Position numbers and translations under genes: made by a program
Shown: piece after piece, positions 7,483 to 16,454 of the stretch
Layout: each line of letters opens with the position of its first letter
Numbering within the stretch: the first letter of the stretch is position 1
The notes under the pieces: model-generated
Seen by the model: only the letters and a program-made list of their open reading frames with translations
Databases searched by the model: none
What the model was told of the DNA's origin: nothing
Assembly: GCA_964608095.1 (NCBI GenBank)
Contig: CAZSMK010000066.1
Span: 1-22,284, forward strand
Length of the DNA stretch: 22,284 nt
Reading direction: 5' to 3'
From: CAZSMK01 sp964608095
GTDB taxonomy: Bacteria > Sumerlaeota > Sumerlaeia > MWCT01 > JAGHBZ01

Positions 7483-9982
7483 GAAGAAGAAAGAGCGCAC
7501 CCCAGTGTGAGGGATCGCGCCAGTTCTGCTCCGTGCCGTTCCACATAAGAACACAATCCTTTTTTTCACGTTCCGCATCATCGAGGTCATTCAGCGCTAT
7601 ATCGAACCCCACTATTACAGGAGCGGTCAAGGAATCGATGCCCAGAGATTCCACCGGTAACCTTGCTTCAAGGTTATAGCCGTCGGGAGTCTTTTGAACC
7701 GCGATTTCAGCGTCATCGAATTGCTCGCTGGTGCGTCCAACTTGCCATATCCACACCGAGGGAGGAATATGTTTATACCCGGGAGATAATCCAATCTGGA
7801 CATCCTCTTGAGTGTACCAATTATCCAACCGTGGACCACCGAAGCCGATATAAAGCTCGAGCCCATCGCCGCGCCAGATATCGCCTTCCTCGTAAGGATT
7901 AATAGCGGGAGCATCATCATGTATCTCTGCGGCAATATATATATTGTCCGGGTCGCTGCAGATTCTGACCTTTCCACTGATGTCGTCCTTCTTCCAAAAC
8001 TCTTTTGCCTCAACGGTAAGAATTTGTTCTTTGCGGTTTAATTGGATAGGGTCAATACGAGGCCAGTCATCAAAGTTTCCATCTATGCGGCGCTGGATAT
8101 TCTCAAGAAAGGGAACGAACGCCACTCGCTTCGTCATGCTGAATTCGTTGTCTCCGGAGATTTCGAAGCGTGAATTAAGTGTAACGGCTATTTCGCCATA
8201 GCCGGAGCGAAGCCTTCCTTCAAGTTCAAACATCTCATTCGGATTCAACTCTTTTACCGATTTCGTTCTCCGCATGACGTCTCCTGAAGGTTCAAGCCCC
8301 CAATAAGCATCGCCCGTGAGCGATACCAGGCTGACATTCTTGATGCGACCGACGAGGTATATCTCGCGATCTGTCGCACTCATGGCTATTTCCGAGTGAA
8401 CAGGTTCAATGATTTTAAACGGCACCTTTACACGGCAAGGTTGTATTTCAGGATATTCCAGATCATTTAATGATACGTAAAAATCATGCCAACCTTGCTG
8501 AAGGTGTAACCCCGCTTCTATCGTCGCCGTAAAAGTGATTGATTCTCTCTTCTTTATTCTTTCGGGAAATTCCTTCATCGCTACCTTGCCGCCTTTCAAC
8601 ATCATGCTTACTTCCATCGTACGAGTACCGCCTGAACTATTGGTCAGATTGAATTGTACATCGCGACGTTCGCCCGGTATAAGGAAAAGCGGGATTTGCT
8701 CAGGGGTGATTGAAGCAAGAACAAGATAAGCACGGGCTAATCCCTCGATATAAAACGGTATAGATGTTACCTCCAGTGTGGTATATTCTTCGTCCAATTC
8801 TTGTTGCTGTTTTTCTCCATAAATGTGGAGCAGGGTATACTTTTTCGTATCCAGGAATACTTGAACATCTTCTTTGTCGCGAGATGACCACAGCACACCG
8901 GTAACATTGTCATCCTCGTCGTTGAAGAGAATGCATCGTGTAGTCTCCGTGAGATAAATACTCCCTGCATATTTTTTATCGCCCACAACGTTTATCAATG
9001 TCCTGTACGCATAAGCAGCCGGCTTGGGTAAAAGATCAACGTCATAGACTCCCCAATGCCCATCCGAGTAAGGATCAGTAGACCAATCATTTATCGTAAA
9101 CCAGAAGATTTTACCCACTACACCGGATGCATAGGCGGTAAGAATCTTGCGTACCAGCCAAACAGCCTGCTCGCCCTCAAAAAAAGGTTCGATGACATCC
9201 GAATTATACGCGGTGGGTAATCCGATTTCCGTTATCCAGATATCTTTGGCACTATCGCCATACCGGTTCATTATATACTTGATATTCATGAGTTCGCGTT
9301 CGAGCACCTGATCGTCCTTTTCAGAATTGTAATGATGATACGACAGAGTATCGCAGAACGCTCCTCCACCCAATTCGTAAACCTTCTCAATAAATGCGTA
9401 ATCTGGATTGGACGTACAAAAACCGATGACATTGCATTCCTCATCGGCTTTTTTAGCCGCTTGATATGAATGTTTGAGTAAATGGGTATAAGCCTCAGCC
9501 GAGGGTTCAGGCCTCCAGAACGGGATTATGTTCGGTTCGTTCCATATCTCCCAGTCCTTTATCCTATCCTTGTATCGCTCAACCATCCTCGAAACATATC
9601 GTGCAAAAAGTTTTTGTTCATCTTCGGTTATGGGAGCCTGTTCCGGCTTCCATGCAGGATTATAGGAGAGAATAGGCATTATCGAATGACCCCTGCTGGA
9701 GATCATATCCATTGCCTGATCGAAATAAGAGAACGAAAAGTTCCCCTTTTGAGGTTCAACCAGATGCCACCAAAGGTCACAGCGATGCCACTCGAGACCG
9801 AGTCGGTCGACGGCATCGAGTCGGTCAGTGGCAATTTGCCATCGTCGAGCGTCATCGTGTATATGTGAAAAACTGATTCCGTTAATCCCGCACGCATCAT
9901 TCAAGGTCGTTTGTTCCGCTCCGGCGCACGTAATCATGCTGACCACAAAAAGGATCGGTAAAAACGTATTGATAGTTCGCAT
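7469..9982 (-). CDS. Secreted Clan GH-A glycoside hydrolase with CBM9-like C-terminus
   Basis: The 837-residue protein starts with a Sec signal peptide (MRTINTFLPILFVVSMITCAGA). Residues ~28-335 look like a (beta/alpha)8 barrel of Clan GH-A. DWEIWNEPN carries the acid/base Glu149 and IWITEIGLP the nucleophile Glu252; other family-like elements are YHHY near 215 and FWFTINDW near 293. This resembles GH39/GH5-type retaining enzymes, but I cannot fix the family or substrate. Residues ~340-630 are beta-rich and resemble accessory beta-sandwich domains. From ~630 (RRIDGNFDDWPRIDP) to the end is a CBM9/DOMON-like domain seen in extracellular carbohydrate-active proteins. The start at 9982 is firm: AAGGAGG lies 6 bp upstream and the signal peptide begins there, although the frame is open to 10054. 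It stands alone, 150 bp downstream of the Ser/Thr kinase gene. Confidence 0.88.
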   Translation of the reverse strand: MRTINTFLPILFVVSMITCAGAEQTTLNDACGINGISFSHIHDDARRWQIATDRLDAVDRLGLEWHRCDLWWHLVEPQKGNFSFSYFDQAMDMISSRGHSIMPILSYNPAWKPEQAPITEDEQKLFARYVSRMVERYKDRIKDWEIWNEPNIIPFWRPEPSAEAYTHLLKHSYQAAKKADEECNVIGFCTSNPDYAFIEKVYELGGGAFCDTLSYHHYNSEKDDQVLERELMNIKYIMNRYGDSAKDIWITEIGLPTAYNSDVIEPFFEGEQAVWLVRKILTAYASGVVGKIFWFTINDWSTDPYSDGHWGVYDVDLLPKPAAYAYRTLINVVGDKKYAGSIYLTETTRCILFNDEDDNVTGVLWSSRDKEDVQVFLDTKKYTLLHIYGEKQQQELDEEYTTLEVTSIPFYIEGLARAYLVLASITPEQIPLFLIPGERRDVQFNLTNSSGGTRTMEVSMMLKGGKVAMKEFPERIKKRESITFTATIEAGLHLQQGWHDFYVSLNDLEYPEIQPCRVKVPFKIIEPVHSEIAMSATDREIYLVGRIKNVSLVSLTGDAYWGLEPSGDVMRRTKSVKELNPNEMFELEGRLRSGYGEIAVTLNSRFEISGDNEFSMTKRVAFVPFLENIQRRIDGNFDDWPRIDPIQLNRKEQILTVEAKEFWKKDDISGKVRICSDPDNIYIAAEIHDDAPAINPYEEGDIWRGDGLELYIGFGGPRLDNWYTQEDVQIGLSPGYKHIPPSVWIWQVGRTSEQFDDAEIAVQKTPDGYNLEARLPVESLGIDSLTAPVIVGFDIALNDLDDAEREKKDCVLMWNGTEQNWRDPSHWGALFLLPPEQ

Positions 9983-9988
9983 TGAAAT

Positions 9989-9995
9989 CCTCCTT
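9989..9995 (-). promoter_or_regulatory. Perfect Shine-Dalgarno fixing the glycosidase start
   Basis: AAGGAGG on the minus strand sits 6 bp before the ATG at 9982. It decides this start over the upstream in-frame codon at 10054, which lacks such a site and would bury the signal peptide. Confidence 0.85.
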
Positions 9996-10060
9996 AACGT
10001 TATAAACGAGTGTTGGTTAAATAAAGATGTAACAGGTTTAGTGCGGACGTGCAATAGAAA

Positions 10061-10072
10061 GGAACGTGTTCC
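10061..10072. promoter_or_regulatory. Palindromic site, possible operator before the glycosidase gene
   Basis: GGAAC-GT-GTTCC is a perfect 5+5 inverted repeat with a 2-bp spacer, about 80 bp upstream of the glycosidase ATG. The spacer is too short for an RNA hairpin, so a dimeric regulator site is the more natural reading. It resembles GAAC/GTTC half-sites of LexA-like boxes but with the wrong spacing. Chance is possible. Confidence 0.25.
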
Positions 10073-10132
10073 CGACTTTTTTGAAAGGAATATACGTTCA
10101 CAAGGAAACGACTGACCAAGATCACATAAGCA

Positions 10133-12781
10133 TTAAAGGTCCAGGTCAGACTCGAGATCAATTTTGGGCTTTTCCTCCAGTGCTCGAGTGGTATCCTTAA
10201 CCGGTTCATATCCCCCTAACTCACATATCGCCTCATCAATCGATATTTTCAACTCGGCGGCGCTCTGAAATCGATCATCCGGGTTCTTCTGAAAGCACTT
10301 CATTATAATTTCATTAACCGAATCCGGAATTGAGGGCATGATTCCCTTTGGTTCGGGAGGGTCGATATTAACCTGTTGATAGGCAATGTCACCGGCAATG
10401 AAGGGAGGCGAACCAAGCAGACATTCGTACATAACAATACCGACCGCATAGATATCAGCCCTGCCGTCAATCTTGGCGCCGCGAACTTGTTCTGGCGACA
10501 TATAGCGCGGGGTACCGATGAGAGCGCCCGTAGGAGTAAATGTTGCTCGTTCTATATGCACAATGCCAAAATCCGTAATCTTCACTTTTTCATCTTTGGT
10601 TATCATAATATTGTCGGGTTTAATATCGCGGTGGATAATACCTTTATCATGTGTCGCGCTCAGGGCGCTGCAAAGCTGAGACATATAATAAAGTATTCGA
10701 GTAACATAGTTCTGAGACGGCTGCGGGGTATGCATAAATTTATCTTCAATAATTTGTCTTAAGGATTGTCCTTCGATATACTCCATTGAGATATAACTTT
10801 GCCCCGCGGTATGGCTTATATTGTAATCGTAGATATCGACAATGTTCTCATGATTAATTGACGCCGCTATACGCGCTTCACGGAAGAACCGCTCGAGCGC
10901 CCTGCCGCTGCTGCTCAATTCTTCTCTCAAGATTTTCATTGCCGCAAATCTGCCGAGTTTCTTGTCGAAAACCTTATAGATAACGCCCATGCCGCCACTG
11001 GCGATTTTGCTTGTCATACTATAACGTCCAAGAGAGTGTCCACCTATTAATTGTTGTATTTCCTTGTCCTGCTCCTCGATGGGAAGCGAGTCACGCTCAC
11101 GCGTATCTAATTGTTCCATAACCTGTTTTGTGTCGCGATAGTCGGGTTTTAACTGCACTATAAGCTCACCCGCCTCTTTTGCACTCCTGTAGTTGCCATT
11201 GTTTATGAGCACTTGCATAATGTTATAAATCTGCGGTAAATCATCCTCGACGATCGGAAGATCCTTATAATTATCAAGAGCCATCTGGATATTGCCCATC
11301 TTGAAATATATCTCTGAAATCTTCTTTTGTGCCTTTATCCTCGTAAGCGGATTATTAGACGCCTCTTGATATTCGGATAACGCCTTTTCAAGATTATTCT
11401 CGAGCAGATATAAGTCACCGGAACGTATTCGTAGTTCGCCGAGTTGCGGCGCCACTTCAAGGATATGATCATATATAATGCGGAGTTGAACTGAACTTTC
11501 GTGGTCTTCTGGTTGCCGTTCGATCACCTTGTTGTAATACTCAGCCGCTTTGTAAAAATTCTTTTCCGTCATATAAATGGAGCCGATCTTTTTGAGCACA
11601 TCCGTTTCGATATTGGAAATTCGGGAAACAAGATAATCGAGTTGATCGCTGAACTCGTTGATATCCTGGAAGCCGTGTTCAATCACCGAAAGGAATTTCG
11701 CCAATGCCTGCGGGTAGTTCTTTTTCTTGAAATAAAGATTTGCAAGACCTATTTCCGCACGTATCTCCAACTGGCGCCATCGATTCTCGTTTATCTCCTT
11801 TATAGTGATATCGTTCTGGTTAATAAATTGCAACAGATAGGTGGCTGTATCCAATTCGCCTCGTTTTTCAAGATCCAGCGTCATCTGGTTGATAAGCGAT
11901 TTTGCTTCGTCATCCAGGGGCATTTTGGATAGAAGATTGAACGCACCGCTGAAATCCCCGTATTTAATAAGCATCTGGGCGACTCGTTTTACCGTCGAAT
12001 AATCTTTTAACTTTTTCAGATCGATTCTCCCCAGTGTGCTTACGGCATTCAATAGTTCGTTTCTATATAGATAAATATCTGTGAGAAGACGAAGGTACTC
12101 GTTGCAAAGGATGCGATTATCCTCTCCCGATTGTTTATTCAATTCTTCGATAAATAAATTGAGCAGCTCGACCAATGGTTCAAGTATCTCGGGGCGTCGT
12201 TCACCTTTTTTGTAAAGGTCCAGGAGAATCTTGAATGCATCCTCTTCTTCATTCCCTCTTCTAAACAAGTCTGCGAAGAAAAGCATTTGATCCGTGGTTA
12301 ATTCGATCTGGTTGGTGTTCACGAATTCCAGGAAATTTTTGAGGGAGAAAATTTGAACCGTGCCAAATTGGAGACAGCGTTTATATTCCTCGATTGCCTG
12401 ATCGATCTCGCCTACAAAGAGTAACAGATTTGCGAGGGCCTGACGTATTGTAACGTTTTCCGGTTGGCGCACCACCATTGATTTGAGATGCTCGATGTTG
12501 TGGAGAATAACCCTCCGGTCGACTTCCGACATCTCATGGATTTCCTGGGGAATCTGGTATATCTGGTCGAGAAGGAGCGATATGCTCAACGCCTTCTGAA
12601 AACGCACATCACGCGGTTTATCCTTGATTATTCGCTCGTAAACCTCACGCGCAGAGGTATCAAAACACCCGATCTGGTAATAGAGATCCGCCAGCTGATG
12701 AAGGGTCTTCTTATCCTCGGGATCATTGATCAACTTCTTCTTCAGGCTTTGAATGTTTTTTTCTATTTCAGTCGTATCCAT
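10133..12781 (-). CDS. Soluble TPR-Ser/Thr protein kinase
   Basis: This 882-residue protein has an unusual order: ~575 residues of tandem helical TPR-like repeats first, then a Hanks-type kinase domain at the C-terminus. Repeats are visible as ADLYYQIGCFDTSAREVYER near 31, ANLLLFVGEIDQAIEEY near 117, GLANLYFKKKNYPQALAKF near 345 and IYFKMGNIQMALDNYKDL near 491. The kinase has a glycine loop (ASGGMGVIYK, ~594), Lys616, HRDIKPDN (717-724), DFG (737-739) and GTPRYMSPEQ (756-765), so it looks catalytically complete. There is no membrane segment, so it is cytosolic, unlike PknB-type receptor kinases. It begins 18 bp after the histidine kinase gene, with GGAAGAGA as ribosome binding site directly behind that gene's stop, so the two are almost surely one operon and one signalling unit. 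Its substrates are unknown. Confidence 0.93.
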   Translation of the reverse strand: MDTTEIEKNIQSLKKKLINDPEDKKTLHQLADLYYQIGCFDTSAREVYERIIKDKPRDVRFQKALSISLLLDQIYQIPQEIHEMSEVDRRVILHNIEHLKSMVVRQPENVTIRQALANLLLFVGEIDQAIEEYKRCLQFGTVQIFSLKNFLEFVNTNQIELTTDQMLFFADLFRRGNEEEDAFKILLDLYKKGERRPEILEPLVELLNLFIEELNKQSGEDNRILCNEYLRLLTDIYLYRNELLNAVSTLGRIDLKKLKDYSTVKRVAQMLIKYGDFSGAFNLLSKMPLDDEAKSLINQMTLDLEKRGELDTATYLLQFINQNDITIKEINENRWRQLEIRAEIGLANLYFKKKNYPQALAKFLSVIEHGFQDINEFSDQLDYLVSRISNIETDVLKKIGSIYMTEKNFYKAAEYYNKVIERQPEDHESSVQLRIIYDHILEVAPQLGELRIRSGDLYLLENNLEKALSEYQEASNNPLTRIKAQKKISEIYFKMGNIQMALDNYKDLPIVEDDLPQIYNIMQVLINNGNYRSAKEAGELIVQLKPDYRDTKQVMEQLDTRERDSLPIEEQDKEIQQLIGGHSLGRYSMTSKIASGGMGVIYKVFDKKLGRFAAMKILREELSSSGRALERFFREARIAASINHENIVDIYDYNISHTAGQSYISMEYIEGQSLRQIIEDKFMHTPQPSQNYVTRILYYMSQLCSALSATHDKGIIHRDIKPDNIMITKDEKVKITDFGIVHIERATFTPTGALIGTPRYMSPEQVRGAKIDGRADIYAVGIVMYECLLGSPPFIAGDIAYQQVNIDPPEPKGIMPSIPDSVNEIIMKCFQKNPDDRFQSAAELKISIDEAICELGGYEPVKDTTRALEEKPKIDLESDLDL

Positions 12782-12799
12782 CGCTGAAATATTCTCTTC

Positions 12800-14299
12800 C
12801 TAATAAGTGACTATTGGATACTTCACGGTAAAACAGCTTCCCTCTTTCGAGTTACTTTCAACTTCGAGACTTCCTCCTGTAGCATGTAGAAGAAGACCGC
12901 TTATGGTAAGACCGATACCCAGTCCTTCATAATTCCGCGTCATAGGCTCTTCCACCTGGTAAAAGGCGTCAAAAATCTGCCGAAATTTTTCGTTGGGTAT
13001 TCCGGGCCCTTGATCATTAAATGATATATGCACCTTATCATCTTTTTGACTAAACTCAACAGAGACCTTACCACCTCTGGGAGAGAATTTTACAGCATTA
13101 TCGAGTAAATGAAAGAAGATCTTTTCGAGTGCTTTCTCATCAGCTAAAACAAGAGGAATTTCCCCCTCGATGAGCGGTTCGATATCAAGACCCTTTGCTT
13201 TCGAGCGTTGTGCAAGACGCGGCAGAACATTCATAAAAACACTTAGAGGATCAAGGGACACAAGTTTCGGATGTTCAAGACCTTCGATTTTTATATGGGC
13301 AAGTTCGATCAAATCATTGACCTTTGTCATAAGAAGACGTGAATTCTCGATGACCCTATCAAGGAGCTCTTTCTGTGCCGGCATCAGCTCTCCCGCTTTC
13401 CCTCCGGCAAGTAACTCAAGAAACCCATAAATCGAGGTAATGGGTGTGCGTAACTCATGGGAGATTATCGAAAGAAAATTGGTCTTGAGATCGTCGATTT
13501 GTTTTACCTCTTCATACATGTGTTCATAATCGGAGATTAACCTTGCATTGCTCAACATGAGTGACGTATGCGAGCGGAACCATTCGAGTTGCAACAAATC
13601 CACCGGATTGAATTCAAGCCCCTGGTAGCGCCGGTCAACAAAGAACACATAATTGACCTTATCTTTATCGCAGATCGGAACAATAACAAAAAGTTCAGGC
13701 AGAAGCGTAAGAAGCGCATTGGGTAAGTATGCGCGCACATTCTCTTTTCTTACTATGAGAATTCGTTTTTCTTTCCCTGCAGTAGAAAGTACATTCGACT
13801 TGTCCTTCATACTGCGTTTAGAGAATTCAATCGTTATATCCTGAATTTGTCTTGTCGTTGATTGAAGGAATTTAAAAGTTTCAGTTCCTTGATTCTCAAA
13901 ACTCTCCACAAGATTATACATACCTGCATTATTTCCCCCGGGGTTCTCGAATGAATCGAAAGAAGAGAAGGTCTCCCGCTGTTTTTTGACAAGGCTACGC
14001 CACAGATGGCAAAAAGATGTCCTATCAGGCGGGATAAAGCCCAGATGGCCTTTCAGCGCCTTCTTCTCTGTATTATAGGCGAAACAAAGTGTCCCGCTTA
14101 AGCCCAAGCCGTAGGGTGAGAGCATCGAGGCAAGAATGGCATAACAAGGCTCTTTCGTAGAAAAAGAATAATCGAGCGTGGCACACACATAATGAATCAA
14201 CTCAAAAGCACGCAGCACTCGACGTGAGTTGATACGTAGCCCTCCCCCCTTATAGTGCAATATATTATCCTTCAGGTATTTAAATCCCTGTTCCGGCAT
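12800..14299 (-). CDS. Cytosolic sensor histidine kinase with GAF-like input domain
   Basis: The 499-residue protein has no transmembrane segment. Residues ~30-250 look like a GAF-type sensory region, with secondary structure such as GTLCFAYNTEKKALKGHLGF and ELFVIVPICDKDKVNYVFFV. A short coiled linker leads to HisKA: FLSIISHELRTPITSIYGFL with phospho-acceptor His281. The HATPase domain follows: N box LLDNAVKFSP (~398-407), G1 DQGPGIP (429-435), F-box FDAFYQ and G2 GLGIGLTISG (459-468). No response regulator or receiver domain lies nearby, so the partner is elsewhere, or output passes through the neighbouring Ser/Thr kinase. The ATG at 14299 has GGGAAGA just upstream. It is first of a two-gene operon with the TPR-Ser/Thr kinase. 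Confidence 0.92.
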   Translation of the reverse strand: MPEQGFKYLKDNILHYKGGGLRINSRRVLRAFELIHYVCATLDYSFSTKEPCYAILASMLSPYGLGLSGTLCFAYNTEKKALKGHLGFIPPDRTSFCHLWRSLVKKQRETFSSFDSFENPGGNNAGMYNLVESFENQGTETFKFLQSTTRQIQDITIEFSKRSMKDKSNVLSTAGKEKRILIVRKENVRAYLPNALLTLLPELFVIVPICDKDKVNYVFFVDRRYQGLEFNPVDLLQLEWFRSHTSLMLSNARLISDYEHMYEEVKQIDDLKTNFLSIISHELRTPITSIYGFLELLAGGKAGELMPAQKELLDRVIENSRLLMTKVNDLIELAHIKIEGLEHPKLVSLDPLSVFMNVLPRLAQRSKAKGLDIEPLIEGEIPLVLADEKALEKIFFHLLDNAVKFSPRGGKVSVEFSQKDDKVHISFNDQGPGIPNEKFRQIFDAFYQVEEPMTRNYEGLGIGLTISGLLLHATGGSLEVESNSKEGSCFTVKYPIVTY

Positions 14300-14486
14300 T
14301 CTTCCCGTACCGATAAATTTAGGGTAAAATTGTCATACTTTTATGCAGGAGATGCAATTGAATTTTTGCCACAAGAAAATCATACCGATAGACATCAAGG
14401 TCGGTGCAGTAGACTTTTTGTCAACCGCGTCCTATTTGTCCCCCTCTACTCCTATTCATCCTTGAGGAATAAAAGAGTACAGTAGA

Positions 14487-14510
14487 GCGCCTAAGGCGCA
14501 TTGCTTAAGC
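14487..14510. repeat. Inverted repeats in the 224-bp gap behind the AAC(3)-like gene
   Basis: GCGCC (14487-14491) and GGCGC (14495-14499) form a 5-bp stem with a 3-base loop, followed at 14503-14510 by the palindrome GCTTAAGC. The position just downstream of the leftward AAC(3)-like gene suits a terminator, but the downstream leftward sequence has only a loose T-rich stretch, so termination is not assured. The rest of the gap (14300-14486) shows a TTGACA without a matching -10 and nothing else I can name. Confidence 0.35.
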
Positions 14511-14523
14511 GTAACCGTATAAC

Positions 14524-15291
14524 TCAACCCTTCATTCCCTTACACAGGTAAAAGGGATTTCTTTTCAATTCATGAACGATCAATCCAATAAGCTCCTGAG
14601 CCGGCATAATTGTGATAAGACAATTTCCTACCATTGCACGTTTGAGGAGTCCACGGGATTCGAGCAGCTCGTTCACTATGCTAAAATTCCGCTCTGGGCC
14701 CTCCCAGCTATGAAGACGATTGATCACGCGGTGTTCCTCTCCCTTTGCATCCTTTATTGTACATTCGCTCTCTTCTTTCTGCAAATGATAGGGTACTTTT
14801 GCAATTTCTTCACACGCATGAAGAGTGGTATTGGTCTCTTGGCTTACCCCGAGCAAGAGTATCTTGCCCCCTGATTCGGCATTTTTCTGATAGGGACTTT
14901 TCTCATCGCATGGGGTGTAAGAATTAACATGTTCACCCAGCAGATGTTGTACGTCATTCCCGAGTGCCGCAACAGAATGAGTGGGGTGAAGACTGCGTTG
15001 CGCGTCCGGCATTTTTCTCAATGTTTCCGGGATTATGCCTGTCCAGCATGGTGTTCGAAGAACATCAAAATAAGGCGGGTTGTTTCTACCATGCTCTCTT
15101 TTGCCCGTGATTGTAGGCGCCATAACCGTTCCTTCCGGAGTGCACGCATCAAGCAAAGCCTCGATTACGCTCAGCGCTCCCCCGTCAACATAACCAAAGC
15201 TTTTCAACGAGCTGTGGACAAGAACAATATCACCCGCCTTGATACCAACCTCTTTAAGTCCTCTGATTATATCGTGCTTTTGTATCTTCAC
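14524..15291 (-). CDS. AAC(3)-family N-acetyltransferase
   Basis: The 255-residue protein belongs to the aminoglycoside 3-N-acetyltransferase fold (COG2746), which uses acetyl-CoA to acetylate amines. Diagnostic stretches are DIVLVHSSLKSFGYVDGGA near residue 20, the GTVMAPTITG strand near 54, the conserved LHPTHSVAALG with its His-x-x-His near 101, and CDEKSPYQKN near 128. Many environmental members act on unknown substrates and do not give resistance, so antibiotic resistance should not be assumed. The start is GTG at 15291, giving the usual short N-terminus; its ribosome binding site is weak (AGGT about 10 bp upstream). It begins 21 bp after the AEC carrier gene, which suggests co-transcription and a linked substrate. 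Confidence 0.88.
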   Translation of the reverse strand: MKIQKHDIIRGLKEVGIKAGDIVLVHSSLKSFGYVDGGALSVIEALLDACTPEGTVMAPTITGKREHGRNNPPYFDVLRTPCWTGIIPETLRKMPDAQRSLHPTHSVAALGNDVQHLLGEHVNSYTPCDEKSPYQKNAESGGKILLLGVSQETNTTLHACEEIAKVPYHLQKEESECTIKDAKGEEHRVINRLHSWEGPERNFSIVNELLESRGLLKRAMVGNCLITIMPAQELIGLIVHELKRNPFYLCKGMKG

Positions 15292-15312
15292 CGTGAACCT
15301 ATAATAAAAGAT

Positions 15313-16278
15313 TTAACAGATCAAGAGCCTCATAAAGATCGGTAAGGTAAAGATGGTAACAATATAGGTGACCAGTTGTGCAGTCGAGACAAATGCGATA
15401 TCGCCGTCATAATGTTTGGCGATGATGGCGAGATTGGCAGCCGGCGGCATAGCAGCCTCGAGAAGCATGGCGAATCCCATTATGCAGGGGACGTTCGTTA
15501 TCTTCAGGAAAAACAGTACCGCGGCAGGAATGATCAGGAGTTTGATAACCACCACGGCAGCAAGATTTCGCGGTTCAATGGATTTGCTTATCTTGATTGA
15601 GGCGAGGAGGGTGCCAATGATAATCATGGCAAGCGGAATTGTTGCATCGCCGAGAATAGTTGCCGCTCCTACAACAAAATCCAGTCGTTTCATCACACCT
15701 GAGAAAGGAGAAAGTGAAAGTACAATACCCAGTAAAATACCCAGAGCCGGCGGGCTTAATAGTTTGGTAATCGAATGGGAAATCCCTTCCGATTTCCGTG
15801 ATAACAACCAGATTCCCCAGGACCACATCAGCGGGGAAACAACAAAAATATATATAGCGATGTAGAAGATCACCTGGTCTGCCTGCGTTTTATCAAGAAG
15901 CGCATAAGCGAGAGGTATCGGTAGATAGCCGCTGTTGTTGAAGGTGCAGAGAGCAATCATGCTGTGTCGACGGATTCGTTCCACTTTCAGCCATTTCGAG
16001 GCGATGAAGGCAAGCACAACTGCCAGTAGTGTGATAATAACCGTGAACAGCGCCATCTGGTAAGTCTGTGTTATCTTTTCAAGAGAAAATTCCCGGTACA
16101 TTCGCGAAAAGAGAAAACAGGGCACCACAATATTAATGACCAACCGGGTGAGCTCAGTGACCGTAGTATCGCTTAAGATCTTACGCCTCTTGAGTAAGAA
16201 GCCCAGGGCAATTATGGCAAAGACCTTTGCGATGGATGTCAGCACGGTCATCGCCGACGTCTGTAATTCTCCTTCCAT
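15313..16278 (-). CDS. AEC-family (auxin efflux carrier-type) transporter
   Basis: The 321-residue membrane protein has about 10 hydrophobic segments in two halves. It shows AEC family features: an N-terminal FAIIALGFLLKRRKILSD, a first-half TRLVINIVVPCFLFSRMY with the helix-breaking proline, FNNSGYLPIPLAYALLD mid-protein, and second-half AMLLEAAMPPAANLAIIAKHY with the conserved PPA. Bacterial AEC carriers export or exchange small organic acids such as malate or amino acid derivatives; the substrate cannot be told here. The start at 16278 is well supported by AAGGAGC 6 bp upstream, although the frame extends to 16338. It leads the operon with the AAC(3)-like gene. Confidence 0.9.
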   Translation of the reverse strand: MEGELQTSAMTVLTSIAKVFAIIALGFLLKRRKILSDTTVTELTRLVINIVVPCFLFSRMYREFSLEKITQTYQMALFTVIITLLAVVLAFIASKWLKVERIRRHSMIALCTFNNSGYLPIPLAYALLDKTQADQVIFYIAIYIFVVSPLMWSWGIWLLSRKSEGISHSITKLLSPPALGILLGIVLSLSPFSGVMKRLDFVVGAATILGDATIPLAMIIIGTLLASIKISKSIEPRNLAAVVVIKLLIIPAAVLFFLKITNVPCIMGFAMLLEAAMPPAANLAIIAKHYDGDIAFVSTAQLVTYIVTIFTLPIFMRLLIC

Positions 16279-16282
16279 GCGC

Positions 16283-16289
16283 GCTCCTT
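16283..16289 (-). promoter_or_regulatory. Strong Shine-Dalgarno of the AEC carrier gene
   Basis: AAGGAGC on the minus strand lies 4-5 bp from the ATG triplet at 16278-16276 and selects it over the longer frame starting at 16338. Confidence 0.8.
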
Positions 16290-16308
16290 GTAGAAAACGT
16301 GAACTTAG

Positions 16309-16338
16309 ATGATAGTATAGTGAAACGGGACTATTCAA
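16309..16338 (-). promoter_or_regulatory. Promoter of the AEC/AAC(3)-like operon
   Basis: Leftward TTGAAT (16338-16333), an 18-bp spacer and TATCAT (16314-16309) lie about 30 bp before the ATG. The -10 matches 5 of 6 and the -35 4 of 6. The lipB promoter on the other strand has the same -35 and spacing. Confidence 0.4.
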
Positions 16339-16388
16339 TTTGATTCGGAGCCGAGTGCATCTTCTTGAGTTCTATGAATTATTAGGTA

Positions 16389-16418
16389 TTGAATAAACCA
16401 ACGCTGAGACACCATAAT
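16389..16418 (+). promoter_or_regulatory. Promoter of lipB
   Basis: TTGAAT (16389-16394), an 18-bp spacer and CATAAT (16413-16418) precede the lipB start by about 37 bp. The match is moderate, but the position in a divergent 176-bp gap is right. Confidence 0.38.
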
Positions 16419-16454
16419 CTTTTTCTCGAGCCATAAAATGAAAGGCGAACTGTT

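Noticed and set aside
10061..10072. LexA box
   Set aside because: Half-sites GAAC/GTTC are spaced by 2 bp rather than the 4 bp of the Gram-positive consensus, and the downstream gene is a glycosidase.
14300..14486. TTGACA near 14417 as a promoter for the histidine kinase
   Set aside because: The -35 hexamer is perfect on the minus strand, but no acceptable -10 lies 16-18 bp downstream (ACCTTG, CCTTGA).
14524..15291. Antibiotic resistance gene
   Set aside because: The AAC(3) fold is clear, but most environmental members have no shown resistance role and there is no mobile context here.
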